NCBI GenBank assembly: GCA_045654245.1
Contig: JAZOMX010000036.1
Location: 1-13,702, forward strand
Length of the DNA: 13,702 nucleotides
Direction: 5' to 3'
Source of the DNA: UBA10677 sp045654245
Lineage (GTDB): Bacteria; Bacillota; Clostridia; Christensenellales; Pumilibacteraceae
Part shown: positions 7,979 through 13,702 of the stretch, in pieces
Numbering within the stretch: the stretch's first letter is position 1
Layout: the number at the start of each line of letters is the position of its first letter
Position numbers and translations under genes: made by a program
The notes under the pieces: model-generated
Databases searched by the model: none
Told to the model about the DNA's origin: nothing
Seen by the model: only the letters and a program-made list of their open reading frames with translations

Positions 7979-8223
7979 TATTTCACCCTAGGAAGAACTT
8001 CTTTAGTAAAAAATTCCGTTACGGTTTCAGGTGAAACGGAGAAGAATTCGTCGTTAATAGTTACACAAACGCCTTTTTGACAGTTCCCCATACAAAAAGT
8101 ACCGCCAAGTTCTACTTTTTCTCCCATATCGTTCTCTGCAATCAAATATTGAAGTTGTTCTACTACTTGACGCGAACCTTTAATGTGACAAGAACTACCT
8201 ATACAAACGATTATTTTAGTCAT
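7978..8223 (-). CDS. Small thioredoxin-fold [2Fe-2S] ferredoxin-like protein, first copy
   Basis: An 81-residue stand-alone [2Fe-2S] domain of the NuoE/HydC thioredoxin-like type. C7, C12, C44 and C48 in CIGSSC and FCMGNC are the expected ligands, and a fifth cysteine, C53, is absent from its neighbour. It opens the sub-cluster of five tightly packed genes ending with the group B-like hydrogenase. GAGAGG lies seven bases before the ATG. No partner NuoF/HydB-type flavoprotein is encoded here, so this is not an ordinary bifurcating hydrogenase operon. Forming a homo- or heterodimer with the second copy is possible. Confidence 0.85.
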   Translation of the reverse strand: MTKIIVCIGSSCHIKGSRQVVEQLQYLIAENDMGEKVELGGTFCMGNCQKGVCVTINDEFFSVSPETVTEFFTKEVLPRVK

Positions 8224-8256
8224 TATTATTTACCTCTCTAAAAATTTTAAATGGTT

Positions 8257-8290
8257 AGATTGATGCGAGCGTTTTTGCCCGCATCAATCT
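8257..8290. terminator. Strong hairpin between the kinase-fold gene and the [2Fe-2S] genes
   Basis: AGATTGATGCG (8257-8267) pairs perfectly with CGCATCAATCT (8280-8290) around a 12-base loop, seven bases after the stop codon of the phosphotransferase gene. On the - strand, the direction of the genes, it is followed by AACCATTTAAAATTTTT, an imperfect U-tract. On the + strand it is followed by ATGTTTTTT, a better one. It may be a leaky terminator that lowers expression of the downstream cluster relative to adhE, an mRNA-stabilising 3' end, or a barrier to antisense transcription. Confidence 0.6.
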
Positions 8291-8297
8291 ATGTTTT

Positions 8298-9047
8298 TTA
8301 TTCGTAATCTACTACGCCTACCCAAGACGCAAGGAATTCTCTTTCTTTTTCATTCCCTTTTACGGATTGTGATGCGGCAACGATGGGCATCCATTTTTGA
8401 ATATACTGTTTAGCGGTATCGCTCTTGCGACAGAAAGTTTCGAGATAAGTTTCTGCTCCGTTAATGTCGCCGTTTAACCAGAAGAGAAGATAAGTTCTCG
8501 CAACGTCTGCCGAAGCGTTACCTTGGGTTGCGTGCGACCAGTCGAGAATATATGCCGTGCCGTCTTCTGCAATGATGATATTCGACGGATTAAAGTCGCC
8601 GTGACAAACTTTTGTATGCTTAGGCATTCCTTCTAGGCGGGTATGTAAGTCATAACGAGTAGTGGCGTCGAAATCGCTTTGAGCAATTTTTCTATTCATC
8701 TTATCTTTTAACTTATTAAGAAGAGGGCAGGTTTTAGCGTGTATGTCCATTTGGATATCAACCAAAAGTTCAATATATTCAGCCTTTTTGTCCTCGTTTT
8801 CAGCCATAAGTTGAGCAAGCGTTTTGCCTTTGATATATTCCGAAACAATAGCCCACTTACCGTCTATCATAGTAACTTCTAAAACTTTAGGAATGTTAAG
8901 GCCAGTTTCTTCGATTCTTGCTTGGTTTAACGCCTCGTTAAGAACGTCCGCTTTGGAATATTCGGCGTTGAAAACTTTGATACATCTGTCGCCATCGCGA
9001 TAGATAGTTTTGTTATTTCTAACTGCAATTACTCTGTCAAGATTCAT
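8298..9047 (-). CDS. APH / choline-kinase-fold phosphotransferase, substrate unknown
   Basis: This 249-residue protein has the aminoglycoside phosphotransferase (APH) fold of kinase-like enzymes. The catalytic loop is HGDFNPSN (the HxDxxxxN pattern) and the metal-binding aspartate is in ILDWSHA; the N-lobe has CIKVF, where the lysine would contact ATP. The family phosphorylates small molecules such as aminoglycosides, choline, homoserine or fructosamine, and occasionally proteins. Nothing here tells the substrate. It starts 18 bases after the adhE stop codon, with GGAG just upstream, so it should be co-expressed with adhE. Antibiotic resistance is an unlikely role in this setting. A metabolite-repair kinase for aldehyde adducts, or a regulatory kinase opposing the phosphatase gene downstream, are guesses from position only. 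Confidence 0.82.
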   Translation of the reverse strand: MNLDRVIAVRNNKTIYRDGDRCIKVFNAEYSKADVLNEALNQARIEETGLNIPKVLEVTMIDGKWAIVSEYIKGKTLAQLMAENEDKKAEYIELLVDIQMDIHAKTCPLLNKLKDKMNRKIAQSDFDATTRYDLHTRLEGMPKHTKVCHGDFNPSNIIIAEDGTAYILDWSHATQGNASADVARTYLLFWLNGDINGAETYLETFCRKSDTAKQYIQKWMPIVAASQSVKGNEKEREFLASWVGVVDYE

Positions 9048-9065
9048 TTTATTTTTCTCCTTTAA

Positions 9066-11762
9066 TTACGCTTTTTTGCCTTTACGATAGGGAACTTTGA
9101 TTGCATCAGGTTGAGTTGCATTAATATCGGTAGGGGGCATTTCGGGTTCTACGAAATGGTTGCCGTAGTAAGCATTAAGATACATCTGCTTAATTTCGCT
9201 CATAAGCGGATAACGAGGATTTGCACCCGTGCATTGGTCGTCAAACGCTTGTTCTACCATATCGTCGAGTCTATTAAGGAAGTCGTTTTCATCAATGCCA
9301 TAGTCCTTAATCGTAGCCTTAATACCTACTTTTGCTTTAAGTTCGTTGATAGCTTTGATAAGACCGTTAAATTTATCTTTGTCGGAGTTACCCTTAATTC
9401 CAAGATAGTCTGCAATTTCCGCATATCTAGCAAGAGTATGGGGGTGGTCATACTGCGAGAAAGTACCCATTTTTACTGGCGCTTCGCTAGCGTTAAAACG
9501 AAGAACTTCTTCAATCATAAGAGCATTTGCTACGCCGTGAGGAAGATGATGGAACGCACCAAGTTTATGCGCCATCGAGTGACATATACCCAAGAAAGCA
9601 TTTGCAAATGCCATACCAGCCATAGTTGCAGCGTTAGCCATTTTCTCTCGTGCCTCAACGTCCGTTTGTCCATTGTCGTAAGCGCGAGGTAAATATTCGA
9701 AAATAACTTTAAGCGCACGGAGAGCAAGACCATCAGTATAATCGGGTGCGAGCATAGCAGCGTATGCTTCGAGCGCGTGGGTTACAGCATCAATACCGGA
9801 TGCAGCGGTAAGTCCTTTAGGTGCGGACATATGGAAATCGGTATCGATAATTGCCATATTAGGAAGGAGTTCATAGTCTGCAAGGGGATATTTAACTCCC
9901 GTCTTTTCATCAGTAATAACGGCGAAAGGAGTTACTTCCGAACCAGTACCTGCTGAAGTGGGGATAGCAATAAAGTATGCTTTTTCGCCCATCTTGGGGA
10001 AAGTGTAAATTCTCTTGCGGATGTCAATGAAACGCATTGCCATATCCATAAAGTCCACTTCGGGATGTTCATAGAGAACCCACATAATTTTTGCCGCATC
10101 CATAGCGGAACCACCGCCAAGCGCGATAATAGTATCAGGCTGGAACGCACGCATCTGAGCAGCGCCTTCGGTTGCATTAGCAAGCGTGGGGTCGGGCTGA
10201 ACGTTAAAGAAGGTAGTGTGTTGAATGCCCATAGCATCAAGTTTATCGGTAATAGATTTAGTGTAACCATTTTGATAAAGGAACGAGTCGGTTACGATAA
10301 ACGCTTTTTTTGCTCCCCTTACGGTCTTGAGTTCGTCAAGAGCAACGGGTAAGCATCCTTTTTTAATATATACCTTTTCAGGTGTTCTGAACCACAACAT
10401 ATTTTCTCTCCTTTCCGCAACGGTTTTAATATTTAATAGATGTTTTACGCCAACGTTTTCGGAAACCGAGTTACCGCCCCAGCTACCGCAACCAAGAGTA
10501 AGGGAGGGAGCAAGTTTGAAGTTGTAAAGGTCACCGATACCACCGTGAGAAGAAGGAGTATTAATCAAGATACGACAAGTTTTCATACGCGCGCCAAACG
10601 CAGCAATCTTTTCTTTTTCGGTAATTTCGTTAAGATATATTGAAGAAGTATGTCCGTATCCGCCGTCAGCGACAAGTTTGTCTGCCTTGTCAAGGGCTTC
10701 GTTGAAGTCTTTAACTTTATACATTGCAAGAACGGGAGAAAGTTTTTCGTGAGCGAATTCTTCGGAAATATCAGTGCTTTCTACTTCACCGATAAGAATT
10801 TTTGTTCCGACAGGCACGGTTACACCTGCAAGTTCTGCAATTCTTACTGCTTTTTGTCCAACGATTTTAGCGTTAAGAGCACCGTTGATTATTATGGTTT
10901 TTCTTACTTTTTCAGTTTCTACTGAGTCGAGGAAATAGCAACCGCGAGTGGCAAATTCTTGTTTGACGTTGTTGTAAATGCTTTCGTGTACGATAACAGA
11001 TTGCTCGGAAGCGCAAATCATACCGTTATCGAAAGTCTTTGAGTGGATAATCGAGTTTACGGCAAGCAAAATGTCTGCGCTTTCGTCGATTATAGCAGGG
11101 GTATTACCTGCGCCAACGCCAAGGGCGGGCTTTCCAGAAGAGTAAGCCGCTTTAACCATACCGGGGCCACCAGTAGCAAGAATAATATCCGCTTCTTTCA
11201 TTACGGTATTAGTCATATCTAATGACGGAACGTCAATCCAAGTGATAATACCCTCGGGAGCGCCAGCCTCAACTGCTGCTTCCAAAATAAGTTTTGCCGC
11301 GGCAATGGTAGAATTCTTTGCTCTAGGGTGTGGGCTGATGATGATAGCGTTTCTCGTCTTAAGCGCAAGTAAGCACTTGAAAATTGCGGTAGAAGTGGGG
11401 TTGGTGGTAGGAATTACTGCTGCAATAACACCGATTGGTTCAGCAATCTTCTTAATTCCGTAAGCGGTGTCTTCTTCTATGACACCACAGGTTTTGGTAT
11501 CTTTATACGCATTGTAAATATATTCCGATGCGTAATGATTTTTAATGACCTTGTCTTCTACGATACCCATACCAGTTTCTGCAACTGCTTGCTTAGCGAG
11601 AGAAATTCTTGCTTTATCTGCAGCAGATGCGGCGGCCAAGAAGATTTTATCAACTTGTTCTTGTGTATAAGTTGCAAAAATCTTTTGAGTTTTCTTTACG
11701 CGAATAATTGCTTCGTGTAGTTTTTCTACGTTGTCAACAATCTCGTAAGTTTTGAGTTCCAT
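9066..11762 (-). CDS. adhE: Bifunctional acetaldehyde-CoA / alcohol dehydrogenase
   Basis: It reduces acetyl-CoA to acetaldehyde and then ethanol, using two NADH, and so regenerates NAD during fermentation. The 898 residues match the usual length of about 870-900. The N-terminal half is a CoA-acylating aldehyde dehydrogenase with catalytic C250 in FDNGMICASEQ. The C-terminal half, from about residue 455, is an iron-dependent alcohol dehydrogenase with the GGGSAMDAAK nucleotide motif and the metal-ligand segments GIDAVTHALEAY, CHSMAHKLGAFHHLPHG. Both active sites look intact. Such enzymes form helical filaments called spirosomes. AGGAGG sits eight bases before the ATG. It starts 20 bases after rex, so it is probably read from the rex promoter and repressed by Rex when NADH is low. 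Confidence 0.97.
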   Translation of the reverse strand: MELKTYEIVDNVEKLHEAIIRVKKTQKIFATYTQEQVDKIFLAAASAADKARISLAKQAVAETGMGIVEDKVIKNHYASEYIYNAYKDTKTCGVIEEDTAYGIKKIAEPIGVIAAVIPTTNPTSTAIFKCLLALKTRNAIIISPHPRAKNSTIAAAKLILEAAVEAGAPEGIITWIDVPSLDMTNTVMKEADIILATGGPGMVKAAYSSGKPALGVGAGNTPAIIDESADILLAVNSIIHSKTFDNGMICASEQSVIVHESIYNNVKQEFATRGCYFLDSVETEKVRKTIIINGALNAKIVGQKAVRIAELAGVTVPVGTKILIGEVESTDISEEFAHEKLSPVLAMYKVKDFNEALDKADKLVADGGYGHTSSIYLNEITEKEKIAAFGARMKTCRILINTPSSHGGIGDLYNFKLAPSLTLGCGSWGGNSVSENVGVKHLLNIKTVAERRENMLWFRTPEKVYIKKGCLPVALDELKTVRGAKKAFIVTDSFLYQNGYTKSITDKLDAMGIQHTTFFNVQPDPTLANATEGAAQMRAFQPDTIIALGGGSAMDAAKIMWVLYEHPEVDFMDMAMRFIDIRKRIYTFPKMGEKAYFIAIPTSAGTGSEVTPFAVITDEKTGVKYPLADYELLPNMAIIDTDFHMSAPKGLTAASGIDAVTHALEAYAAMLAPDYTDGLALRALKVIFEYLPRAYDNGQTDVEAREKMANAATMAGMAFANAFLGICHSMAHKLGAFHHLPHGVANALMIEEVLRFNASEAPVKMGTFSQYDHPHTLARYAEIADYLGIKGNSDKDKFNGLIKAINELKAKVGIKATIKDYGIDENDFLNRLDDMVEQAFDDQCTGANPRYPLMSEIKQMYLNAYYGNHFVEPEMPPTDINATQPDAIKVPYRKGKKA

Positions 11763-11782
11763 TTATATATCCTCCTAAAAAT

Positions 11783-12400
11783 TTAACAAACTTGATTATT
11801 AAGAAAAGCTAGTGATAATGCTAGATTCTCTTGTTTTAACAATATACCGTTAGGAACAGTAAGCGAACAAGGTGCAAAATTCCAAATTGCTTTTATTCCG
11901 TTAGATATCAAATAATCACATACTTCCTGCGCTGAGTCTTGCTCTACGGTTATGATGCCTAACTTTACGTCGTGTTTTATACAATATTCACCAAGCAACG
12001 AAACAGGTAATATTTCTTTTTCATTGGAGCCGATACGAATAGTATGTTCGTTGCAATCAAATCCAGCAATTATGCTTATTCCAAACTCCGTGAACCCATT
12101 GTAATCAAGTAACGCCTTGCCGAGTTTTCCAGCACCTACCAAAACCGCATTTTGCAGTTTTCCGTTTCCAAGGTACTTTTCGATATCCTTAATAAGAGTT
12201 GCCGTTTCATAACCGATTTTAGGTTTTCCGGCTCCGCTTACAAGCGCGAGGTCTTTTCGAACTTGCACGTCGCCTAGCGACAAACGTTTTGCAATCGTTG
12301 TTGCTGAAATCGTTTTGATTTCTTCTCCAAAACTTTTTAAGTAATTGAGATATTTTGGCAAGCGTCCTAATGTCGCTTTCGGGATTGAATATCTAGACAT
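11783..12400 (-). CDS. rex: Redox-sensing transcriptional repressor Rex
   Basis: Rex binds operators when NAD is abundant and leaves DNA when NADH rises, so it derepresses fermentation genes. The 205-residue protein has an N-terminal winged-helix domain (about 1-75), with ISATTIAKRLSLGDVQVRKDL typical of Rex, here split around the recognition helix. A Rossmann NAD(H) domain follows, opening with VGAGKLGKAL, and the IWNFAP segment near the C-terminus is also characteristic. Length and order are standard. It heads the adhE transcript, which makes adhE an obvious target. The start is set at the ATG at 12400 because GGAGG ends five bases before it; a GTG two codons earlier would sit on the ribosome binding site. 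Confidence 0.94.
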   Translation of the reverse strand: MSRYSIPKATLGRLPKYLNYLKSFGEEIKTISATTIAKRLSLGDVQVRKDLALVSGAGKPKIGYETATLIKDIEKYLGNGKLQNAVLVGAGKLGKALLDYNGFTEFGISIIAGFDCNEHTIRIGSNEKEILPVSLLGEYCIKHDVKLGIITVEQDSAQEVCDYLISNGIKAIWNFAPCSLTVPNGILLKQENLALSLAFLNNQVC

Positions 12401-12405
12401 AAGCA

Positions 12406-12410
12406 CCTCC
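12406..12410 (-). promoter_or_regulatory. Ribosome binding site that sets the rex start
   Basis: GGAGG on the - strand, within AAAAGGAGG, lies five bases before the ATG at 12400. This excludes the in-frame GTG at 12406, which overlaps it. Confidence 0.8.
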
Positions 12411-12426
12411 TTTTAGTGTCAGTAGT

Positions 12427-12455
12427 ATTCTAGCATATTTGTATTTTTTTGTGAA
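12427..12455 (-). promoter_or_regulatory. Promoter of the rex-adhE transcript
   Basis: On the - strand TTCACA (12450-12455) matches the -35 box in five of six bases and TAGAAT (12427-12432) the -10 box in five of six, with a 17-base spacer. Transcription would begin roughly 20 bases upstream of the rex start codon. The -35 box lies inside a Rex-like half-site. Confidence 0.65.
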
Positions 12456-12466
12456 ATACTAAAAAG
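12449..12466. promoter_or_regulatory. Possible Rex operator half-site over the -35 box
   Basis: The + strand reads TTGTGAAATACTAAAAAG. The left part fits the Rex half-site TTGTGA/TTGTTA followed by AA, but the right half does not match the expected inverted repeat. Its position across the -35 box would allow autorepression. It remains a weak site by sequence. Confidence 0.35.
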
Positions 12467-12468
12467 TT

Positions 12469-12508
12469 ATACCGGTATTATATGTATCGATATATTATCA
12501 ATCGATAT
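12469..12508. repeat. Small palindromes and a direct repeat upstream of the rex promoter
   Basis: ATACCGGTAT (12469-12478) is a perfect ten-base palindrome just upstream of the rex -35 box. ATCGATAT occurs twice in direct orientation, at 12486-12493 and 12501-12508, 15 bases apart start to start. These could be operators for rex-adhE or chance features of AT-rich DNA. A further palindrome, CCACTAGTGG, lies at 12587-12596 between the lysR stop codon and its terminator. Confidence 0.3.
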
Positions 12509-12518
12509 GAGGCATAGC

Positions 12519-12564
12519 AAAAAAACGGTCAGTATTACCTTTTGGTAAAATTGACCGTTTTTTT
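12519..12564. terminator. Symmetric bidirectional terminator after the lysR-type gene
   Basis: A seven-A run leads into a stem (12526-12539 with 12544-12557) that has one mismatch, one G-T pair and a TTTT loop, and then a seven-T run. Reading on the - strand gives the same layout, so it ends the regulator gene transcript and insulates rex-adhE from it. Confidence 0.85.
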
Positions 12565-12621
12565 GTCGTTAGTATCGTTTGCTCACCCACTAGTGGATAA
12601 TAAAAACGAACTTTATTATTC

Positions 12622-13545
12622 TTATTTTACAAACTTTCTTTTTGATTCGCAAAGTGCAGTTATAAAATCTTTATCTAATTTTGTAAGTTTATATCCCTTA
12701 TGATAAATTAGAACGTCTTTGTAAGTTTTTTTATTTCCGCAACAAGTGCGTTGAACTAAATTATACCTATCCAAAATTTTTTGTGGTGCTGGCGACACCC
12801 ACATAAACGCTTCTGGGTTTTCGGATAGGATATCAAATTGACTAGCCCTTTCGAACACAAAAATTCGCCGTCCGATAGTGTTCGGTATTTCTTCCCTAAA
12901 AACTTTTGACATTGATAGAGAAGGGACGTACGGGTCTGCGTGAGTAATCTCTATATATGGAAACAAGTCTTCGTAGTTTATTATTTCCTTTTTTGCAAGC
13001 GGATTATCTTTATTTATAAGTAAAACGTATGAAAACTCAGCAATCATTTCGCCAATTAACGCTTTTTCTTCAAGCAACGACTTATAATACTTGTCGTAGT
13101 TTTCGGCGTATCTAATTATTCCTAACTTATATTCGTTTGACAAAATTTTGTTTATTGTCTTTTTGGAGTTAGTTTCTTTATAATAAATTTCAACATCCGA
13201 ATCACCTAAATTTTTGGAAAATTCTGCTATTGCGGATGAGATATAACAAGCGCGTGGAACAGATATGGAAAACTTTTTCTTTTTGTGTGAACCATCACGA
13301 TAAGATTGGTCCAGTTTATCGATACGGCACAAAACGTCTTGTGCATAATCTATAAATTCTTCCCCGTCAGGAGTAAGTTCCATTCCTCTTGCGGTTCTTT
13401 TGAATATTTCTATACCTAGGTACGACTCCAAATCTTTTATTGCTCGACTAATGTTTGGCTGAGCGATAAATAATGTTTCTGACGCCTTGTTAAGCGAACC
13501 AAGACGTGCAACCTCAACTGCATATTTGACGTGTAATATATTCAT
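12622..13545 (-). CDS. LysR-family transcriptional regulator
   Basis: This 307-residue protein has the LysR layout. An N-terminal winged helix-turn-helix covers about residues 1-65 (KYAVEVARLGSLNKASETL, then IAQPNISRAIKDLE and IFKR), followed by a linker helix and a periplasmic-binding-like effector domain. Length and start are typical. The ATG at 13545 is preferred over the TTG at 13563 because AGGAG lies eight bases upstream of it and the protein then begins MNILHVKYAVEVA, as family members do. It is separated from rex by a terminator, so it is its own transcription unit. Its target and effector are unknown; no divergently transcribed gene, the usual clue, is present in this window. Confidence 0.9.
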   Translation of the reverse strand: MNILHVKYAVEVARLGSLNKASETLFIAQPNISRAIKDLESYLGIEIFKRTARGMELTPDGEEFIDYAQDVLCRIDKLDQSYRDGSHKKKKFSISVPRACYISSAIAEFSKNLGDSDVEIYYKETNSKKTINKILSNEYKLGIIRYAENYDKYYKSLLEEKALIGEMIAEFSYVLLINKDNPLAKKEIINYEDLFPYIEITHADPYVPSLSMSKVFREEIPNTIGRRIFVFERASQFDILSENPEAFMWVSPAPQKILDRYNLVQRTCCGNKKTYKDVLIYHKGYKLTKLDKDFITALCESKRKFVK

Positions 13546-13553
13546 AGTCAATG

Positions 13554-13558
13554 CTCCT
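13554..13558 (-). promoter_or_regulatory. Ribosome binding site that sets the lysR-type start
   Basis: AGGAG on the - strand lies eight bases before the ATG at 13545 and argues against the in-frame TTG at 13563. Confidence 0.75.
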
Positions 13559-13582
13559 ATCAAAAAACAACTGATAACTGAT

Positions 13583-13611
13583 ATTATAGCATATAATTAC
13601 TAAATTTGCAA
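13583..13611 (-). promoter_or_regulatory. Promoter of the LysR-family gene
   Basis: On the - strand a perfect -10 box TATAAT (13583-13588), with an extended TGC just before it, is preceded at 17 bases by TTGCAA (13606-13611), a four-of-six -35 box. Just downstream, CTGATA occurs twice on the + strand (13571-13576 and 13578-13583), touching the -10 box, a possible operator. The remaining stretch to 13670 is AT-rich with nothing recognisable. Confidence 0.7.
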
Positions 13612-13672
13612 TCATTAAAAATACTTAACAAATCTAATATTAAAAATAGTTCACAGTAACAGTCATAATACG

Positions 13673-13702
13673 AAAAAAGCCTGCCACAAAAGTGGTAAGG
13701 CT
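13673..13702 (-). terminator. Intrinsic terminator of a gene beyond the right edge
   Basis: AGCCTGCCAC (13678-13687) pairs with GTGGTAAGGCT (13692-13702) with one bulged base and an AAAA loop. On the - strand it runs into TTTTTT. It should end a minus-strand gene located to the right of the window. The hairpin reaches the window end, so its full length is not seen. Confidence 0.7.

Noticed and set aside
7724..8223. Electron-bifurcating HydABC-type hydrogenase operon
   Set aside because: No NuoF-like flavoprotein or group A catalytic subunit is present, and the [2Fe-2S] proteins are too short for HydC.
8298..9047. Aminoglycoside resistance gene
   Set aside because: The fold matches, but its position directly after adhE in an ordinary metabolic cluster without mobile elements argues against resistance.
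9111..9692. A 193-codon open frame on the + strand inside adhE
   Set aside because: It is antisense to a strongly conserved gene, has no ribosome binding site and encodes nothing recognisable.
13614..13631. TTAACAA as half of a Rex operator upstream of the LysR-type gene
   Set aside because: The other half does not match, and such heptamers are expected by chance in AT-rich DNA.

Overview
The window looks like chromosomal DNA from a strictly anaerobic, fermentative, low-to-moderate GC Gram-positive bacterium, most likely in the Clostridia. The reasons are two [FeFe]-hydrogenase-type proteins, a bifunctional AdhE, a Rex repressor, a SpoIIE-type phosphatase, strong AGGAGG-like ribosome binding sites and AT-rich spacers. 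I cannot name the genus from sequence alone. I see no transposase, integrase, CRISPR array, rRNA or tRNA, and no sign of recent transfer.

Left part (1-3351, + strand): a compact aromatic amino acid operon. A terminator-like hairpin at 26-70 precedes a class I DAHP synthase, a chorismate mutase/prephenate dehydratase and a prephenate dehydrogenase. Together they supply the entry step of the shikimate pathway and the branches to phenylalanine and tyrosine. After tyrA comes a structured, gene-free stretch and then a bidirectional terminator at 3315-3343, which also ends the converging minus-strand cluster.

Middle and right part (3420-12400, - strand, read right to left): rex, adhE, a small APH-fold phosphotransferase, a hairpin, two tandem mini [2Fe-2S] proteins, a PAS-containing hydrogenase-like protein (sensory type, group C-like, HydS/HfsB-like), a SpoIIE-type PP2C phosphatase with an extra C-terminal half, and a ferredoxin-rich group B-like [FeFe] hydrogenase. 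The last five genes overlap or are separated by at most 13 bases. The theme is redox and hydrogen sensing tied to fermentation. Rex reads NADH/NAD+, AdhE disposes of NADH as ethanol, the hydrogenase can dispose of electrons as H2, and the PAS hydrogenase plus phosphatase look like a signalling pair. A kinase-fold gene beside a phosphatase gene makes a protein-phosphorylation switch an appealing but unproved idea.

Right edge (12401-13702): a spacer holding the rex promoter with a Rex-like half-site, several palindromes and a symmetric terminator; then a LysR-family regulator on the - strand with a good extended -10 promoter; then a terminator hairpin facing left at the window edge, which probably ends a further minus-strand gene outside the window.
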